Shown piece by piece: positions 46,618 through 58,719 of a stretch of DNA of 64,000 nt. The first letter of the stretch is position 1. Every line of letters starts with the position of its first letter. Origin of the DNA: Gonatopus flavifemur (taxonomy: Eukaryota; Arthropoda; Insecta; Hymenoptera; Dryinidae); assembly GCA_018340375.1 (NCBI GenBank), contig JAFFJZ010000004.1, positions 33,330,001-33,394,000 on the forward strand, read 5' to 3'. The translations under genes and the position numbers were made by a program. Under the pieces are notes generated by a model. It saw nothing but the letters and a program-made list of their open reading frames with translations, did no database searches and was not told where the DNA came from.

Positions 46618-46762
46618 ATAGTGAACAAGATTTGTTAATAGTTAACAAATCCTATATTTGCTTATGCGGAAATAAATATTGAGTTGTTATCATCCAGCGT
46701 CATATTTGAGATCATTTTTTGTATCAAATCCATATTTGTTAACTATTAACAAACCGTGTTTT
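46618..46762. repeat. TTGTTAATAGTTAACAA inverted words
   Basis: TTTGTTAATAGTTAACAAAT at 46631 and TTTGTTAACTATTAACAAAC at 46735. Each is itself palindromic. Confidence 0.6.
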
Positions 46763-46794
46763 TGCGCGAAATGTCACATAAAATCAATCGTAGT

Positions 46795-46935
46795 TGGCGT
46801 AGACATTTAGAAGACATGTTTTAGGTGAGCTTAAGACATGCATATATCTTGAATTTGTCTAAAAGTGTTGCGTAAGACATCTTGACCTCGTCTAAAAAGA
46901 TATCTCAAGACATGGAATGTTTATTGGGACGTTAA
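46795..46935. repeat. AAGACAT-word region
   Basis: AGACAT, AAGACATG and TGTCTA words recur about ten times over 140 bp; ends unclear. Confidence 0.5.
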
Positions 46936-48660
46936 TTTGATAATATGCAAGATCAGATATGTTCTCTCATTTTATTTCGAAAATGCCCTACTTTTATTGT
47001 CGGTTAGATGATCCAATGTGTTCTTTACATCGCTGAAAAAATAAAATGAGAATCAAATGAGCGGTCTTAAATAGAGGGCTAACACTAAATCGTTAGCTTT
47101 AAGGTGTCGGCCAACAAATGTACCACAACAAATTTGTCGGCCAAGGTTGCCACTACCTTCGGAATATTTTTATTCAATACCTCTGAAAAAATCATCTTGC
47201 TGGTGATGAATTTTATGACGTCATAACTTTGCCAATTTTGGGGTGTCGGATACCTCAAATGACACAAAATATTTGTTCGACATAATATTTTTAGCGCTTC
47301 ACATTCAAATATCTTCCAATTGAAAAAGACAGAATATTTCGGTCATAAATTTCATGCTCGCACCAAATGGATGACTTTTCAGGGTTCCCGAAAGAAAACG
47401 CCCCACTCTCAAGAATTTTCACAAAAAAATAGTTGACAGACTCGGCATGAGGAAGTGATATGCAAAGTTACAAGTGAGCGACAAACCCATATGAAAAGGT
47501 TCTGGGACCGAGGACTAATCGTACAAAATTCTCAAGGTCGAAATATCGTTTCTTTGCGGGAAATTCTCCTGAAGATGTTCTTCCATGCCCGAAGGCCACA
47601 AAATGAAAAAATACAACAAACCGCTGAAAAAGAAAGAGTATCTTCGCTACATCAGCGTCAGAAATAACAAAATTAGTCGAAAAAGAAATGAGGTGATCCG
47701 AAAAAGAATTGAGCACAGTTGGTGAGGAGAATTAAAAGAAAATCGATGTGATATTTCATGATTTGATGATAGACGATCAAATTCAAGAAGCAGTGTAAAT
47801 CATCTTACCTTGAATTTATATCGTAACTTCAACTAAAATACTGGTTCATAGTACCTACACTATGAACCAGTGTTTGAATGAACACTTTTTCCACAAATTG
47901 ATTGTCTCAATTCCCAAAAAGTAGCCCTTTGACATGAAATGAAAATCCCCAAAAGTTGGATCCAATGCGTTATAGTTTGAAGGTCGTGCATCCATTTCGA
48001 AGTTCCAATTTTCATGCTTCATCTGTACTTCTCTATCTGGAGCCCAGTGGAGAATTAGAAATTACATAAGCATGAAATGTGGTGTTTTTAACGTTTTCTT
48101 TCAATATTTTATCATATGCACTGTTTCAAATCATAGTGACGACATTCCGATGCCTATTTTAGGAGGGTGGCTGAACAGAAATTTTTATATTTTTGAAAAT
48201 ATGAATATAAAAATCACCACTGTGAGAACTCATCATTCCTTAGTTCTTCATCGTCTATCATCGCCACATTTCTACCTTTGCTGATGGTTCAGAGAGATAC
48301 AAAAGATTAGGATGCTTTCAAATTGTTTGTGTATAAACAACATCAATCCCGTTTGTTCATGAATAGCTGTGAAGCATTCTAATGTTTTGTATTCTGAATA
48401 ATCAGGAAAGGTGGGGATGTAGCTATAACAAAAGATTAAAAACTAAAAAATCATGATACCTCACAGTGGTCATTTTTATGTTCGTATGTCATCTCAGAGA
48501 TGGCTGAAGGTCATTCAGTTCGATGGAGATTATTTCGACGAATAACTGTGTTTTACTTATTTTTTAATAAATCTTGAATTCTTGCAAAACTGTCCTAAAA
48601 CTTATTTGTACAACTAATATTTTCCTCGGCATTGATGCAAAATTTTCAGAATAATTTGTT
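46936..48660. other. Intergenic stretch, nothing recognised
   Basis: Frames of 60-82 codons only, none recognisable. Confidence 0.35.
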
Positions 48661-48940
48661 GGGTTTAATTCACGCTTTAAAACCATCATTGGGACACGTC
48701 AATATTTGACGTCTTTTAGACCATTTATCAACCGTTGCTATGACGTTATTCTACGGTTGGAAAACACGTGATCTGTCGCGACATTTTTACGTTGAATCAA
48801 CGCAAGAATATTACTAATTCACAACGTGTGGTGAGGTTTTTGACGTTTTTCAAACGTGCGTGTGTTTATTGGGTTACAAACACCTTAAAACACGTGGTAG
48901 GAATCATGACACGTGTGACTGTGGTTTGATTCCCCCCAAT
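48661..48940. repeat. ACGTG / AACGT word region
   Basis: ACGTG or CACGT appears about ten times, with GACGTTTTTC, AACACGTGATC and ACACGTGTGAC; probably another word-built element without clear ends. Confidence 0.42.
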
Positions 48941-49639
48941 ATCATTATTTTCATGTGTAATGTGATCTTGCGATGATGATTTGGATCTCGAATGGGATTA
49001 GAATGCTGAAAGCGTAATGAAGAAACTCTCATCAAGTTCTTACAACCACACCTCACTCAAGTCTCCAAACAAGAAAATTTCCGCTGTGTGTAAACTATTG
49101 GGACAATTAAGCTTGAGTCATACTCAGGTCGAATTTGGCAAGTCTGGGGCAGGCTTGGGCCAGTACTGGGCTAATGGTTATGGTCCCTAGGGGCCCTTGA
49201 TAGTCATGTAGCATTTATCAGATGCTATACACAATGAATTTCTATGAACTAAATTGTTAAGCACAGATGTATTAACTGCATTAACTGCAGGGTATTGATT
49301 TCTGGTACAATTAATTCACTAGTTCAATACTTTATCAAAACCCTTTATGATGAATATTTATTGCAGGAACTTGAGAACTTCCGTTTTTTTTCATGCAAAT
49401 TTCTATTTTCCGATATTCAAGTTATCAAAATGTCAAAAATCAGATCTTTATCACACAGTGGATGCAGTTGTCCATAAGAAAGCAAGGCTCAAGCGATGTT
49501 TAGATGATAACTTGGAATGTATTTGAACCCTTGCACAGCACGTAATAAATGATTCAAGGAAAGTGACGATATTGCGGTTGCTAATGGGGTAAAAGTCCTT
49601 ATTAATTTCGACACACTCTTCTTACCTTTGTATCTGTCT
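48941..49639. other. Intergenic; weak GGGCCA/CTTGAG fragment
   Basis: 49110-49200 shares GCTTGAG, GGGCCAGTACTGGGC and GGGGCCC words with 61801-61905 and 60290-60375. Otherwise nothing. Confidence 0.35.
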
Positions 49640-50091
49640 ATTCCCCTCGCTCAATTCTCTCAACAGTTTCGTTTCTCTTGTTATCGACGCTTCATTTCCC
49701 GGTGTGTTTCCTCCACGTATAAAGGTGAGGTATACACAGACACATTCGAACATATATATCTACCTTCCGGCTTGCTTTTCCTTCTTTTTATACTTTTGTG
49801 AGAGGCAAGTTTCTATGTATGTATTCAGTCATTCCTATATATTTTTGTACAAGTCGTGCGTGTATATGTGTGCCTGAATACATACACACGCAAATGCAAG
49901 ACGAGAACCAGGAAGAGGGGAAAGAAGAAAGAAAGAAAATAAGAAAAGGAATGGAACGTGGCGAAAATACATCGTCGTTGTATATCTTCCTTGACCGTCA
50001 GGAGCATAACTCTAGGATGAATCAGTGCTTCTTGGACCGCACTGGACCAACTACCCTCTTCTTATCTTTCACCTTTTTGCTTTTTACAATC

Positions 50092-50129
<38 letters not shown>

Positions 50130-50560
50130 CTCTTTCTCGCCATTATGTCGTTCTCTTTTTCTCTTTTCCCGTATTCTTGATTTTTTCTCCTCCTTTCCCC
50201 ACCCTTTGTGTCACTCATCCTTGTTTTTTCTCTTTCTCTTTTTACTTCTTACCCTCACAACCCCGAAGCCATCGAAGTGGAAGAGCGCAGAGTGTAACCC
50301 TCTAGTCTAAACCTTCATCAACGGGTCCACCAAGCATCCAACCCCTACCTTTATCAAGCACTCCTTTCGCTTCTTCACCGCTCCTCTTCTTCTCATCTTC
50401 TCTGAGACCCAGCCCTTTCTCCACGGCTCTTAGTCTTCCACAACCACCCACCATGCCCTTGTGCCACCCCTCGGACTCCCGATTAACAGAAGCCTTAGCT
50501 TTGCCACTGATGCTGGAGAAGTAAAAGAGCCCCAACTCATCTGGTGCGAAGGTATCGTCA
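49640..50560. other. CT/GA-skewed compositional island with (TC)n
   Basis: Pyrimidine-rich with a (TC)n run at 50095-50128. The 170-codon frame 49798-50310 is mainly Ser, Leu and Phe from TCT/CTC/TTT codons and I do not regard it as a gene. Confidence 0.55.
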
Positions 50561-50956
50561 CACGGATTATGAAATGAAAGAACATATGAAGGGTGTTGAA
50601 GAAATTAATTATAACTTCGTAATTGGGATATACTCTTGAAAACAATTGATATAACTCTTGACCATTTTCATAATCGTAATCTCGATTATCGTGCCGATTC
50701 ATTGATGTCCTTCAAGAACTTTTGTTAATTTTACCATGCAAAGCGACACAAATAAAAATTTCCGGTTCATTTTCAAACCTTTATATTCCATGGAGTCAAT
50801 TTCGATCGATACATGACAAACCATTGTATCACCATTGGTAGTTAATGAATTGATATCATCAATCTATGAAGCTCAGGGTCATCATAGAGTGGATGAAATA
50901 AATTAGTGTTGCATCAAGCAACTTGACCTCAGTTGCGTTTGTCAGTCGTGGCTTAA

Positions 50957-51239
50957 GAGGATACGAGCTTACCATCAGAGCACGGTTTTTTTGGCCAAAT
51001 TACTCGAAAACGAATTCATGAAATGATCTGAACTTTTCAGGAATGATTCTTTGAGGCTGTACCTTAGTCGCTAGAGAGCCCGAATTTTGAATCTCGAAAA
51101 AAAAATTTCAACAAAAAAGATGAGCGACCAAGATAAAGTATCAAAGAATAATTCCTGAAAATTTCAGATCATTTCATGAATTCATTTCCGAGTAATTTGG
51201 TCAAGAGAAACCGTGCTCGGTCGGTAAGTTCGTATTCTC
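50957..51239. mobile_element. Palindromic MITE with TTAA target duplication
   Basis: TTAA flanks both sides (50953-50956 and 51240-51243). Ends are GAGGATACGAGCTTACC and, reverse complemented, GAGAATACGAACTTACC. Arms of about 120 bp share AATTACTCG, GAATTCATGAAATGATCTGA and TCAGGAAT. The TTAA duplication points to mobilisation by a TTAA-targeting transposase such as a piggyBac type; that is inference. Confidence 0.85.
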
Positions 51240-51243
51240 TTAA

Positions 51244-51718
51244 TGTAATACGAACGTTACAATTTTTTTGAGACCAACTTTTTGTATCTCTCTGTACAGT
51301 GCTACTTTGATGTCCCAAGAAATGCTATATACAGAGATACTTTTAATCAATCTATACTTTCACGTAGTTTGTCCCGAAAAAATTGGTGAAAGCCCTACCG
51401 CTCGTATCCCCTTGAGCTTCGTTCACTCTTTTGTCCATGTTGTTCCTATATTGTGGGAAGATATTGATGCGCTCTGAAATTGTGCTATTGTTTCATAGTT
51501 GCGCTTTTGTAATATTAAAAATCGGTTATGTTGTGTTATCCTAACGCCAATTTTCGTTTTTCCCTTGGGGAGGCTTCATTGCCACGTATTTTCTTGTACA
51601 TAATGAGGTACGTCAATCTGGCTTCATATTATTTTACAAAAGGATATGAGATTTGTATAATCCATTTTTCTTCGTGGGAAGCGAATAATTTTAAATATTT
51701 ATGTTGTTAAAGTCTGAA
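51244..51718. other. Intergenic stretch, nothing recognised
   Basis: Short frames (51268-51477, 51528-51710) without recognisable motifs. Confidence 0.35.
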
Positions 51719-51915
51719 TCGCTTATTGGAACGAATTGGTGATTGAATAACGAAATACTCATATATTGAAGGTCCAAATTCTCGCAGTAAATTCTTCAAA
51801 CGATGTTTCCAGTTGCAAAAAGTTAATTCGAGAAAGTAAACAACGATGACTTATCAAATTTTGTGAATTCGAACTTTTGTTTCGTTTCTATACACGATCC
51901 AAACTTCGGGACCAG
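51719..51915. repeat. Dispersed repeat, pair with 61606-61800
   Basis: Shares AAACGATGTTTCCAGT, AACGATGA(C/T)TTATCA and an ACGAT(C/T)CAAACTTCG block with 61606-61800, collinear over about 190 bp. Confidence 0.7.
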
Positions 51916-52473
51916 CAATATTTGACATGAAATAAGATAATAAACAGATGAGTTGAATGGAACTTGTACTTGAAACATTCATATTTCATTCACCCGTCAA
52001 GGAGTGCATATAAATTTTGAATAACTCACTTGGTAAGTGTTGGTAAAATGAAAGAATCCACTCAAGGATTATTGAATTCACTGCCATTTTTACGCGATAA
52101 TCATTGTAAGCTCAATATAGCCGGGCGATAACAGCCCATTTCTGTAGTAATGTCATAGCGCTTTGAGGATTAAGCGCGCATATTAATTTCACAACACAGA
52201 GGGAGAGATAGGGAAAAAGGAAAAAGAAAATAACTCAACAGTTGTCGTTGAATTCGACGTTCGCCTTTCGGAGCGTAGAAACATACATATACACGTTGAC
52301 TCGTTTGAACGAGTTACAATATACAACCACGACCCACCCCAACTGAATCGTTGCCCATTAAAATTCCAACGCCGTTACGCTGGGAGGTCTATATTACCCA
52401 TATATCTCTGTAGGTAACCTACCTTTGTATACATTTACATCCTTCTCCATTGACAAACCATGAACGCGTACAG
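51916..52473. other. Intergenic stretch, nothing recognised
   Basis: No gene or clear repeat. Confidence 0.35.
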
Positions 52474-52712
52474 TGTACGGAGAAAATTTTGTAGTAAAAA
52501 TCAATATATTTATGTCGCAGCCGTGGGAAATACTTTATTATGATGGAAAAAATCATGAGTATGCGATAGATTACCACAACTCTTCTTGAATTCAATATGC
52601 GGAGTAATAAGAAAATACAAAGTTATAGTCCCTATTGTCATAATCAAGTATATCCCACGGGTACGATACTGTGTCTTTATAATAATTTCTTAATATAAAC
52701 TTTTCTCTGTGT
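52474..52712. mobile_element. Class A-like element (CCGTGGGAAATACTT words)
   Basis: Left GTACGGAGAAAATTTTGTAG; right end TAAACTTTTCTCTGTGTG. CAGCCGTGGGAAATACTTTA (52518) is mirrored by CAAGTATATCCCACGGGTAC (52647). A diverged copy. Confidence 0.55.
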
Positions 52713-53104
52713 GTTATAGTTCTGTCGTTGTATACGTATAGTATATCAATGCTCACTGTGATTTGGGAATCGATGGTCTGCGACCATATAACAATATTCC
52801 TTCAGAATTCTCCTGTTTTCTAGACGATGCCATTCCGCGCGACTATCATTTCTTCAATTTGGTGATTTCATATGATCACTGAGATACAGAGCGATTGAAG
52901 AAAATAAGATGAACGGAATCACTGATGCAGTTTTTGATACACTGTTGAAAAACATGAACACCAAATTGATGGACTATATACACACACCGAGATTGTGTAG
53001 AGCATATACTGAAATCGGTGGTAATTTACAAAACGTAACACAAATCGGTGTGAAATCAATACAAATCGGGAATAAAGTTTCAACACAGAGTTGACACACA
53101 CCAA
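52713..53104. other. Intergenic stretch
   Basis: AAATCGGTGTG-like words near 53010-53070; nothing else. Confidence 0.3.
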
Positions 53105-53290
53105 CCCTGGTAGAAATATCACAAGTTCTTTCTTATGACTCATGAGTTATTAGCAGGGAAAAACTCATTAAAATTAAACTAGTGAGCAACTAATGAATAA
53201 CTTGTGAATCTAATCTGACTAGTGATGTTTGGATAAAACTTGTGAATTTCTTGCGAAGTTTATCCAAGCATTACTAAATTTAGACTTGTA
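53105..53290. repeat. Word-built region (ACTAGTGA), class B left end
   Basis: Starts CCCTGGTAGAAATATCAC, a class B-type terminus. Words AACTAGTGAGCA, GACTAGTGATG and CTTGTGAAT recur. Right end not seen. Confidence 0.45.
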
Positions 53291-53962
53291 CATTATTGAC
53301 TGAAATCATTAATTAAGAAGAACACCGAGAATAGTTATATACTTGAATGAACTGAATTTATTTGAATCCAATACATTTGTATCGAAATATTAACCCAATA
53401 AAGTTTCATTTGAGGCAAATAAAAGATGTATGTCATTCGAATAAAATTTAATTCTTCTCAAGTGAAATTTACTGAAGGATATGAGACACCATTATTTCTT
53501 GTTCTAACGTGTTTATTGAAGAAAGGCAAAATTATATTTTTGAAAAAAATGAATGATGTATCGTTTGATCTCCCTCATAGCGGATCAAGTAAAGTTTGAT
53601 TTATTAGATTCATATAATTTATCAGATTCATTTTATTCGTTCATATTTGAATGAATTGATTCCACTGAATGAATGGAATTTTTCTGGATGAATGGTGAAA
53701 AAAAGTTCCATGTATGTGCACTTGAAAAACTAATAATTAAACTTGAAAACATATCTCTTCATTCTAAAAATGGAATTCTCTCCAGACAAAGTTTTTTTGT
53801 TGCAAGGTAACAATGTCACTACCAGACAATCGAATTTTCAGATGAAAAATTCTCCAAGTGGGAGGAAATTCGTTCAAACTAAGAACATATCAGGGTCAAA
53901 CATCATGGATTCTCAAAAGTATTCAAGAACACCAATTTTCTGATTTTAGTAATTTTGAAAGG
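53291..53962. other. Intergenic stretch, nothing recognised
   Basis: AT-rich; no recognised gene or repeat. Confidence 0.35.
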
Positions 53963-54238
53963 ACACGGAAAATTCCTTTTTAAGAACAAGAAATATAATT
54001 CTTCGCGAACTCTTTTCGAATTAATGAATTCATATAAAGCTCTGGGAGCTCAATGTTTGGGACATTAATGAGTACTGTGAGAGTACTGCGAGAATACTCA
54101 GTATTATATCAGTAGTCTCATAGAACTTGTTGACGTCCCAAACATTCAATTCCTTCAGAGCTCTTTATGGGTTCATTAGTTTGTAAAGCGTTTTTGGAGA
54201 ATTCTATTTCTTTTTCTTGATAGAGAAGTCTTCGTGTA
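53963..54238. mobile_element. Class A fold-back element (AGTACT words)
   Basis: Left end ACACGGAAAATTCC; right end (complement) TACACGAAGACTTC. The arms share CAAGAAATATAATTCT, AATTAATGAATTCAT, AGAGCTC and AATGTTTGGGAC. The centre (54070-54120) is made of GAGTACTG and GAATACTCAG words. Confidence 0.75.
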
Positions 54239-54466
54239 TCTGGGATTATGGGTCTCAGTTTATGTATGCATTTATCTATGTAAATATTGATATATTATAT
54301 ATGTTACATAATAATTTCAATATTATAATTTTTTACATAATTTATATTCTCAATATACTGCAGTTATATGAACAATGCGAATCTGTACCGATTAACAATG
54401 CATACAACATTTACAATCTTCCATTTCTGTTACTGAATCACAGAAATCTATGGTTTTGAACAACTT

Positions 54467-54551
54467 ATAATAATAATAATGGCGGTATTTATGGTAATAA
54501 CAATAATAATAATAATCATCATGATACTGATAATAATAATGATAATAATAT
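54467..54551. repeat. (AAT)n-rich microsatellite
   Basis: Interrupted AAT trinucleotide repeat with ATC and GATAAT interruptions. Confidence 0.9.
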
Positions 54552-54580
54552 TCTACTATGATTCAATAACTTTGAATTTC

Positions 54581-55822
54581 TTAGTCGTGTAAAATTAGCA
54601 TCGTAAAAAATTTCTTAATCGATTTTGTTCCGGTATACAAGGTAACTAATTTCCTATCCAAATCGTCAATTGAAAATGTGATTAAACCCAAATATGGTTT
54701 TTCGCATACTTCCCACATATTGATATGGGTTGAATTGAAAGGGTATTTGGAGATTGGTTTCTTCAGTTTCATTTTATTTCCATGGAATTGTTTTATATTT
54801 TCACCATCTAATGATTGGAACATTTTTCCAATTTCTAGAAAAGTTCCGTTTTTCAATAGAACAGTATTGTTTGGATAGGAAGGCGAGAAAATCGATCGTT
54901 GGAATTTCAATTCCTTTATGTTGAGCTGTCCGTCGTTTTCAAAACTATTTAAAATTTTTATTTCTTCTTCTAATACAGGAATCTTATTCACTGCGAAAAA
55001 TTGTTCATGTGAACGCCTACATATTTGCGAAAGAGGACGGTTCCCAGATCTCAACAAAAATTTCAGTTTTCCAAAAACTCTCAAAGAGAAAAGCAGTAAT
55101 TGAGCTCAAACTGCAATTCATATTGATTACATCATCTGCAATATGAATCAAATTATGAACATTCAAAATAGGAAAGTCCATGTCATACACACTTGTACCT
55201 GATTCGAAGAATTTTCTCAAATATCTTGATGCTTGTTCATTTTTTGACAGAGCAAATTTTTCATCTGACAATAATCGGAATGCTGCATGGAACAATAAAA
55301 AGTGTTTATATTCATTTTTTGTCAAAAAATCTTTGCAAATGCTTGGGCCGCAGTACAAAAGAATAAATCGAAATTCGGTTTCTTTCAAAGGAGTGTTAAG
55401 TATTTGTCGTGGTTTTCGAGGAAATTCAACAGGTACTTGATGTTTAAAACTTTCTGCTACCTGCGATGATCTTCCTTTCTCGTCATACCTTTTCTTATAT
55501 CGTAGGTCATCAAACCAATATGATATTAATTTTTTCATAATACCGTGACAGCCAAGGTGCATGAAATCAAGGACGAAACTATTGATCATATTTAACGGAG
55601 GCTAAATATTTATTAAAGGAGTCACCCCTACATGATGATTTGAATCTGATTGAGAACAGAAAGACTGATCACTCCTGGGAGCGTAGTGTGAAAAAGGGTA
55701 AATTGTTCTGCGTTGATAACGGATTCCCCGAATAGTGCACCTCTCACAGGCAGCATAACCACCATGGCCTTTTGTGCATTTCACAAAATTTCTGGCAGGT
55801 GTGTCGCAAATAAAACATTTAA
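54581..55822 (-). pseudogene. Arthropod-type DDE transposase, broken and 5'-truncated
   Basis: Minus strand, three blocks in family order. Block 1 (from about 55822): CFICDTPARNFVKCTKGHGG, ACERCTIRG and HHVGVTPLINI, then TAG at 55602-55604. Block 2, same frame: NSFVLDFMHLGCHGIMKK, FPRKPRQI, EFRFILLYCGPSICKDFL, YKHFLLFHAAFRLL, NVHNLIHIADDV and ITAFLFESF. A frameshift near 55070 leads to block 3: FGKLKFLLRSGNRPLSQICR, ending at 54581. By family pattern the Asp of ICDTP, the Asp of VLDFMH and the Glu of AFLFE would be the catalytic triad; that is inference. The N-terminal part is missing: at about 55820 it abuts a plus-strand Tc1-like fragment. One stop, one frameshift and truncation make it dead. 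Confidence 0.85.
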
Positions 55823-56031
55823 TCCATAAAGAGATAACTTTATGGGGATACATAAAAGATACAGTTTATCAACAAGCACCGACTACACCTGAGAATATGC
55901 GTCAACGAATCATCAATGCATGCGCGAGCATCAATGAAGATATTTTAGCACGAGTTCAGCAATCTTTTATAAAACGTTTTGAAATGTGTATTGAAGTCGA
56001 AGGCCATCATTTTGAGCATCTACTGCATTAA
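55816..56031 (+). pseudogene. C-terminal tail of a Tc1/IS630-type transposase
   Basis: Plus-strand ITLWGYIKDTVYQQAPTT is followed by RQRIINACASINEDIL and CIEVEGHHFEHLLH with a stop at 56029-56031. This is the conserved end of a transposase type common in insects, just after the position of the third catalytic Asp (usually DFFLWGYLK). The Asp and everything upstream are gone. About 300 bp of the 3' non-coding part may follow, to about 56350. It is convergent with, and directly joined to, the minus-strand DDE relic. Confidence 0.8.
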
Positions 56032-56399
56032 AATTATCCAAGTGATGTAGACGATTGAAATGTGTTGTGTTTTGTCTGTTATACCCCATCACCTCCGTTT
56101 CAGTTCAAGGGGTCCCCCTTGGAATCAGCCAACTTTTGTCTGGAACATTCTCCTCCAAGACCCTTCGTTTTCGAGTTATTCTAATGTCAGATTCAGTATG
56201 GAACAATATCGATTAGAGCGCCATCTTTGCGGATTTCAGGAAAATGGTTCAGACAAAAGTTTCTTGGTTTTTGACCTAGAATCCAAATCTGCAGTGAAAA
56301 ATATGAGATGCTATTTAAAAAACAAGAGTTGACCTCAGAATGCCCTTGAAGATGAGATTTGAGGTCAAAGCCAAGGCCACCATCGGATGTCAATACGAA

Positions 56400-56962
56400 A
56401 AAATTAGAAGATTTATTTTATATCAACGAATTTCATCAAATTATAATGAGCAATATGTTGAGTCAATTTCTGGCCAAAACTCCCACCTGATAGTGGTCGA
56501 GATACTTGGTGACTGATCAATATTTGCATCATCGAACAACTTTTAATTTTCAACTTACTGAAAGTCAATGCATGCTTTTAGTGTTCCCTTGGACAAAGAT
56601 TCGTTCATATCAATTTTTCATTAAATCACTCCAAGACTCTTGAGTGGTCGGTACAGCAATTGGAATGTGCGACATACATTCTATTATCAAAGACATTCAA
56701 GCACCAAAAGAAGCGAGTCAAATTTTGCACCAAATTTCTTCATGAATTATGCGTTCAACGGGAATTTTTGGAATAATAATAAAATCCATGGCTAGGATTA
56801 GACTCTACATATAAGTTCCAGCCTCCTAATGATTTTCTGATGAGTATAAGAGGATTTGAAAAGTAATAACCTCCAACTGTCGAAAAATGCTTTGTAATTT
56901 TATTCCTTAATATCTGCAGATTATGAAGAAACTCAAATTTATATTTAGAGTGCAATCTCAGT
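56400..56962. other. Intergenic stretch, nothing recognised
   Basis: No recognisable gene or repeat. Confidence 0.35.
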
Positions 56963-57284
56963 TATACATAATGTCCCCGAACAAAGTATCGACCTTCCAC
57001 CAGCGTGTTTCTGAGAGAAAACTGAACAACTTTTCCATTTACAATTTTTTGACCCAAGGTTTAGTTTCAGAGTTGATCTCAACGAATCAAGTGAATGCTA
57101 CATAAGTATACTCTTCGATCATTGAACTAGCCGATGTACTTGTCACGTGAATGGTCAACTTATTTTATTTTCAACTCAGAAACTAAGCTTCGGATCGAAG
57201 AATGTGAAATGGAAAAGTTGTTCAGTTTCCTCTCAGGAATACACTGGTGAAATATCAGTACTTTGTTCTGGGACACCCTGTATA
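56963..57284. mobile_element. Palindromic MITE with GGGTGTCCCAGAAC-type end
   Basis: Right end (complement) TATACAGGGTGTCCCAGAAC; left end TATACATAATGTCCCCGAAC, diverged. The arms share AACAAAGTA, CTGAGAG, AAACTGAACAACTTTTCCAT and TTTAGTTTC(A/T)GAGTTGA. Non-coding. Confidence 0.78.
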
Positions 57285-58392
57285 CTCAATTATTATTGAT
57301 TTGAAATTTTAATTTATCAAGTGATTCATGAAAAAAAGTTGGCACAAAATTTGACCCGCTTCGCCTGATGCTTGAGCGCCTTCAAATACACTCAACTCTC
57401 CCGTCCTTTAAACCTGTGAATATATGCAGTTGACATTTCTAAAAGCTAAACTAAATCACAAAATTAGAAATCGATACATCAATCTTCCATGAGGTTTCTG
57501 TGAATAAGACAAGAATGAACAAAAGATAAATATAGAAAAGAGAGATAAAGTAAATTGTAACGAGACAATGGGGACGCATGTTTCTCCTTCCGTAGGAGGA
57601 TGAAGGAAGCAATGGAGGGGGAAGTTCGTGAGTTTTGGTATAGATGATTAATTGGATAGGTTGTTAAGAATTACTACGTCCGCTCAAGTTTTCCATCATA
57701 TTCATTTTCTGAAACTGCTGTATCTTGAGATTCTTTTCTGCTATTCGTAGATAGAACACGAAAGAATTTGAAATGAAATGGGGAATAGTTACCATTCGCT
57801 TTCTCATCAAATTATCTAATCAAATGGATGATTTAATTAGTGATTTGATGATCGTGTTCCTTTCAAAACCCTACGAAATCTTCGTACAGTTTGTTCATAG
57901 ATTCATAGTTTCCCAAAATGTGAAGATTTCAATGCAAATCCTACAAGACTTCATTAGGGTATTCGAAATCCACTCAATCTCTTTTGGGGTGCGAAGTAAC
58001 TCGGAAATGAGAAGTGACGCCGTTGTTCAGAGGGTGGCTTATAATCAGAAACTATCCCACCCTTGAGTATTATACGAAGCAGTTGTAGAGTAGGTTAGTA
58101 TCGTAGTGCACCATTTACAGTCAGTTATGCTTTGGATTCCATTACGTATTGATCAACAAATTTCAACCTTCAAACTCTCATCCCCTGATGATAAAAACAA
58201 TTGTTCATAAGTTCAAAACGATTTTCACTGATTTTAATGGTCAAGTACTCGTATCGAATGAACATTTTGGATTCGAAACTCGATGTTATATTTTTAAAGA
58301 TGGTTATGAAAAATGTTTCTAACAACATCGTTGTGACGTTGATGATGATCTCTAGTTAAAATAAATTCAATTTTTTTCGTTCAAAGGTTTCT
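57285..58392. other. Intergenic stretch
   Basis: A 97-codon frame (57773-58066) has no recognisable motif. No repeat seen. Confidence 0.35.
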
Positions 58393-58680
58393 TTGCGAAT
58401 GAAAAAAAATCATGAAAAACTGGTGTTCGTAATGCGAGCTTACCTGCGTCAGCACGGCTGCAATTTCCAGGTACTCTCGTACTCGCATATTACTCCTGGT
58501 CTGGCCTGCGTTGGACATTATAGTGATTTTGTATTTGATATCACCACTCCGGCGTACGAGCTGGACGAGTTGGGACACTGTTTAATCGTTTTGCATGATG
58601 ACAAAGGGGATGTTTTACATCATCGTGCATATAACGCGTTTCTCGTTACGTTACGTTTGCGCCGCTATACTCTACCATGA
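58393..58680 (+). other. Less AT-rich segment with a 95-codon frame
   Basis: A plus-strand frame from 58393 to 58680 with natural composition, but I cannot assign it. On the minus strand the same DNA contains GACGCAG/GTAAGC (58440-58452), a strong 5' splice-site match, preceded by an open stretch, so a minus-strand exon is an alternative. Neither reading has other support. Confidence 0.2.
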
Positions 58681-58719
58681 GTGCAAAATCATTGTTCAGC
58701 GCAGTGAATTCAAAGTACA

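Noticed and set aside
49798..50310. 170-codon plus-strand frame
   Set aside because: Its translation is dominated by Ser/Leu/Phe from CT-rich low-complexity DNA and the TC microsatellite.
58440..58452. Strong 5' splice site (CAG/GTAAGC) on the minus strand
   Set aside because: No partner exon or recognisable protein on either side; kept only as a note in the feature list.
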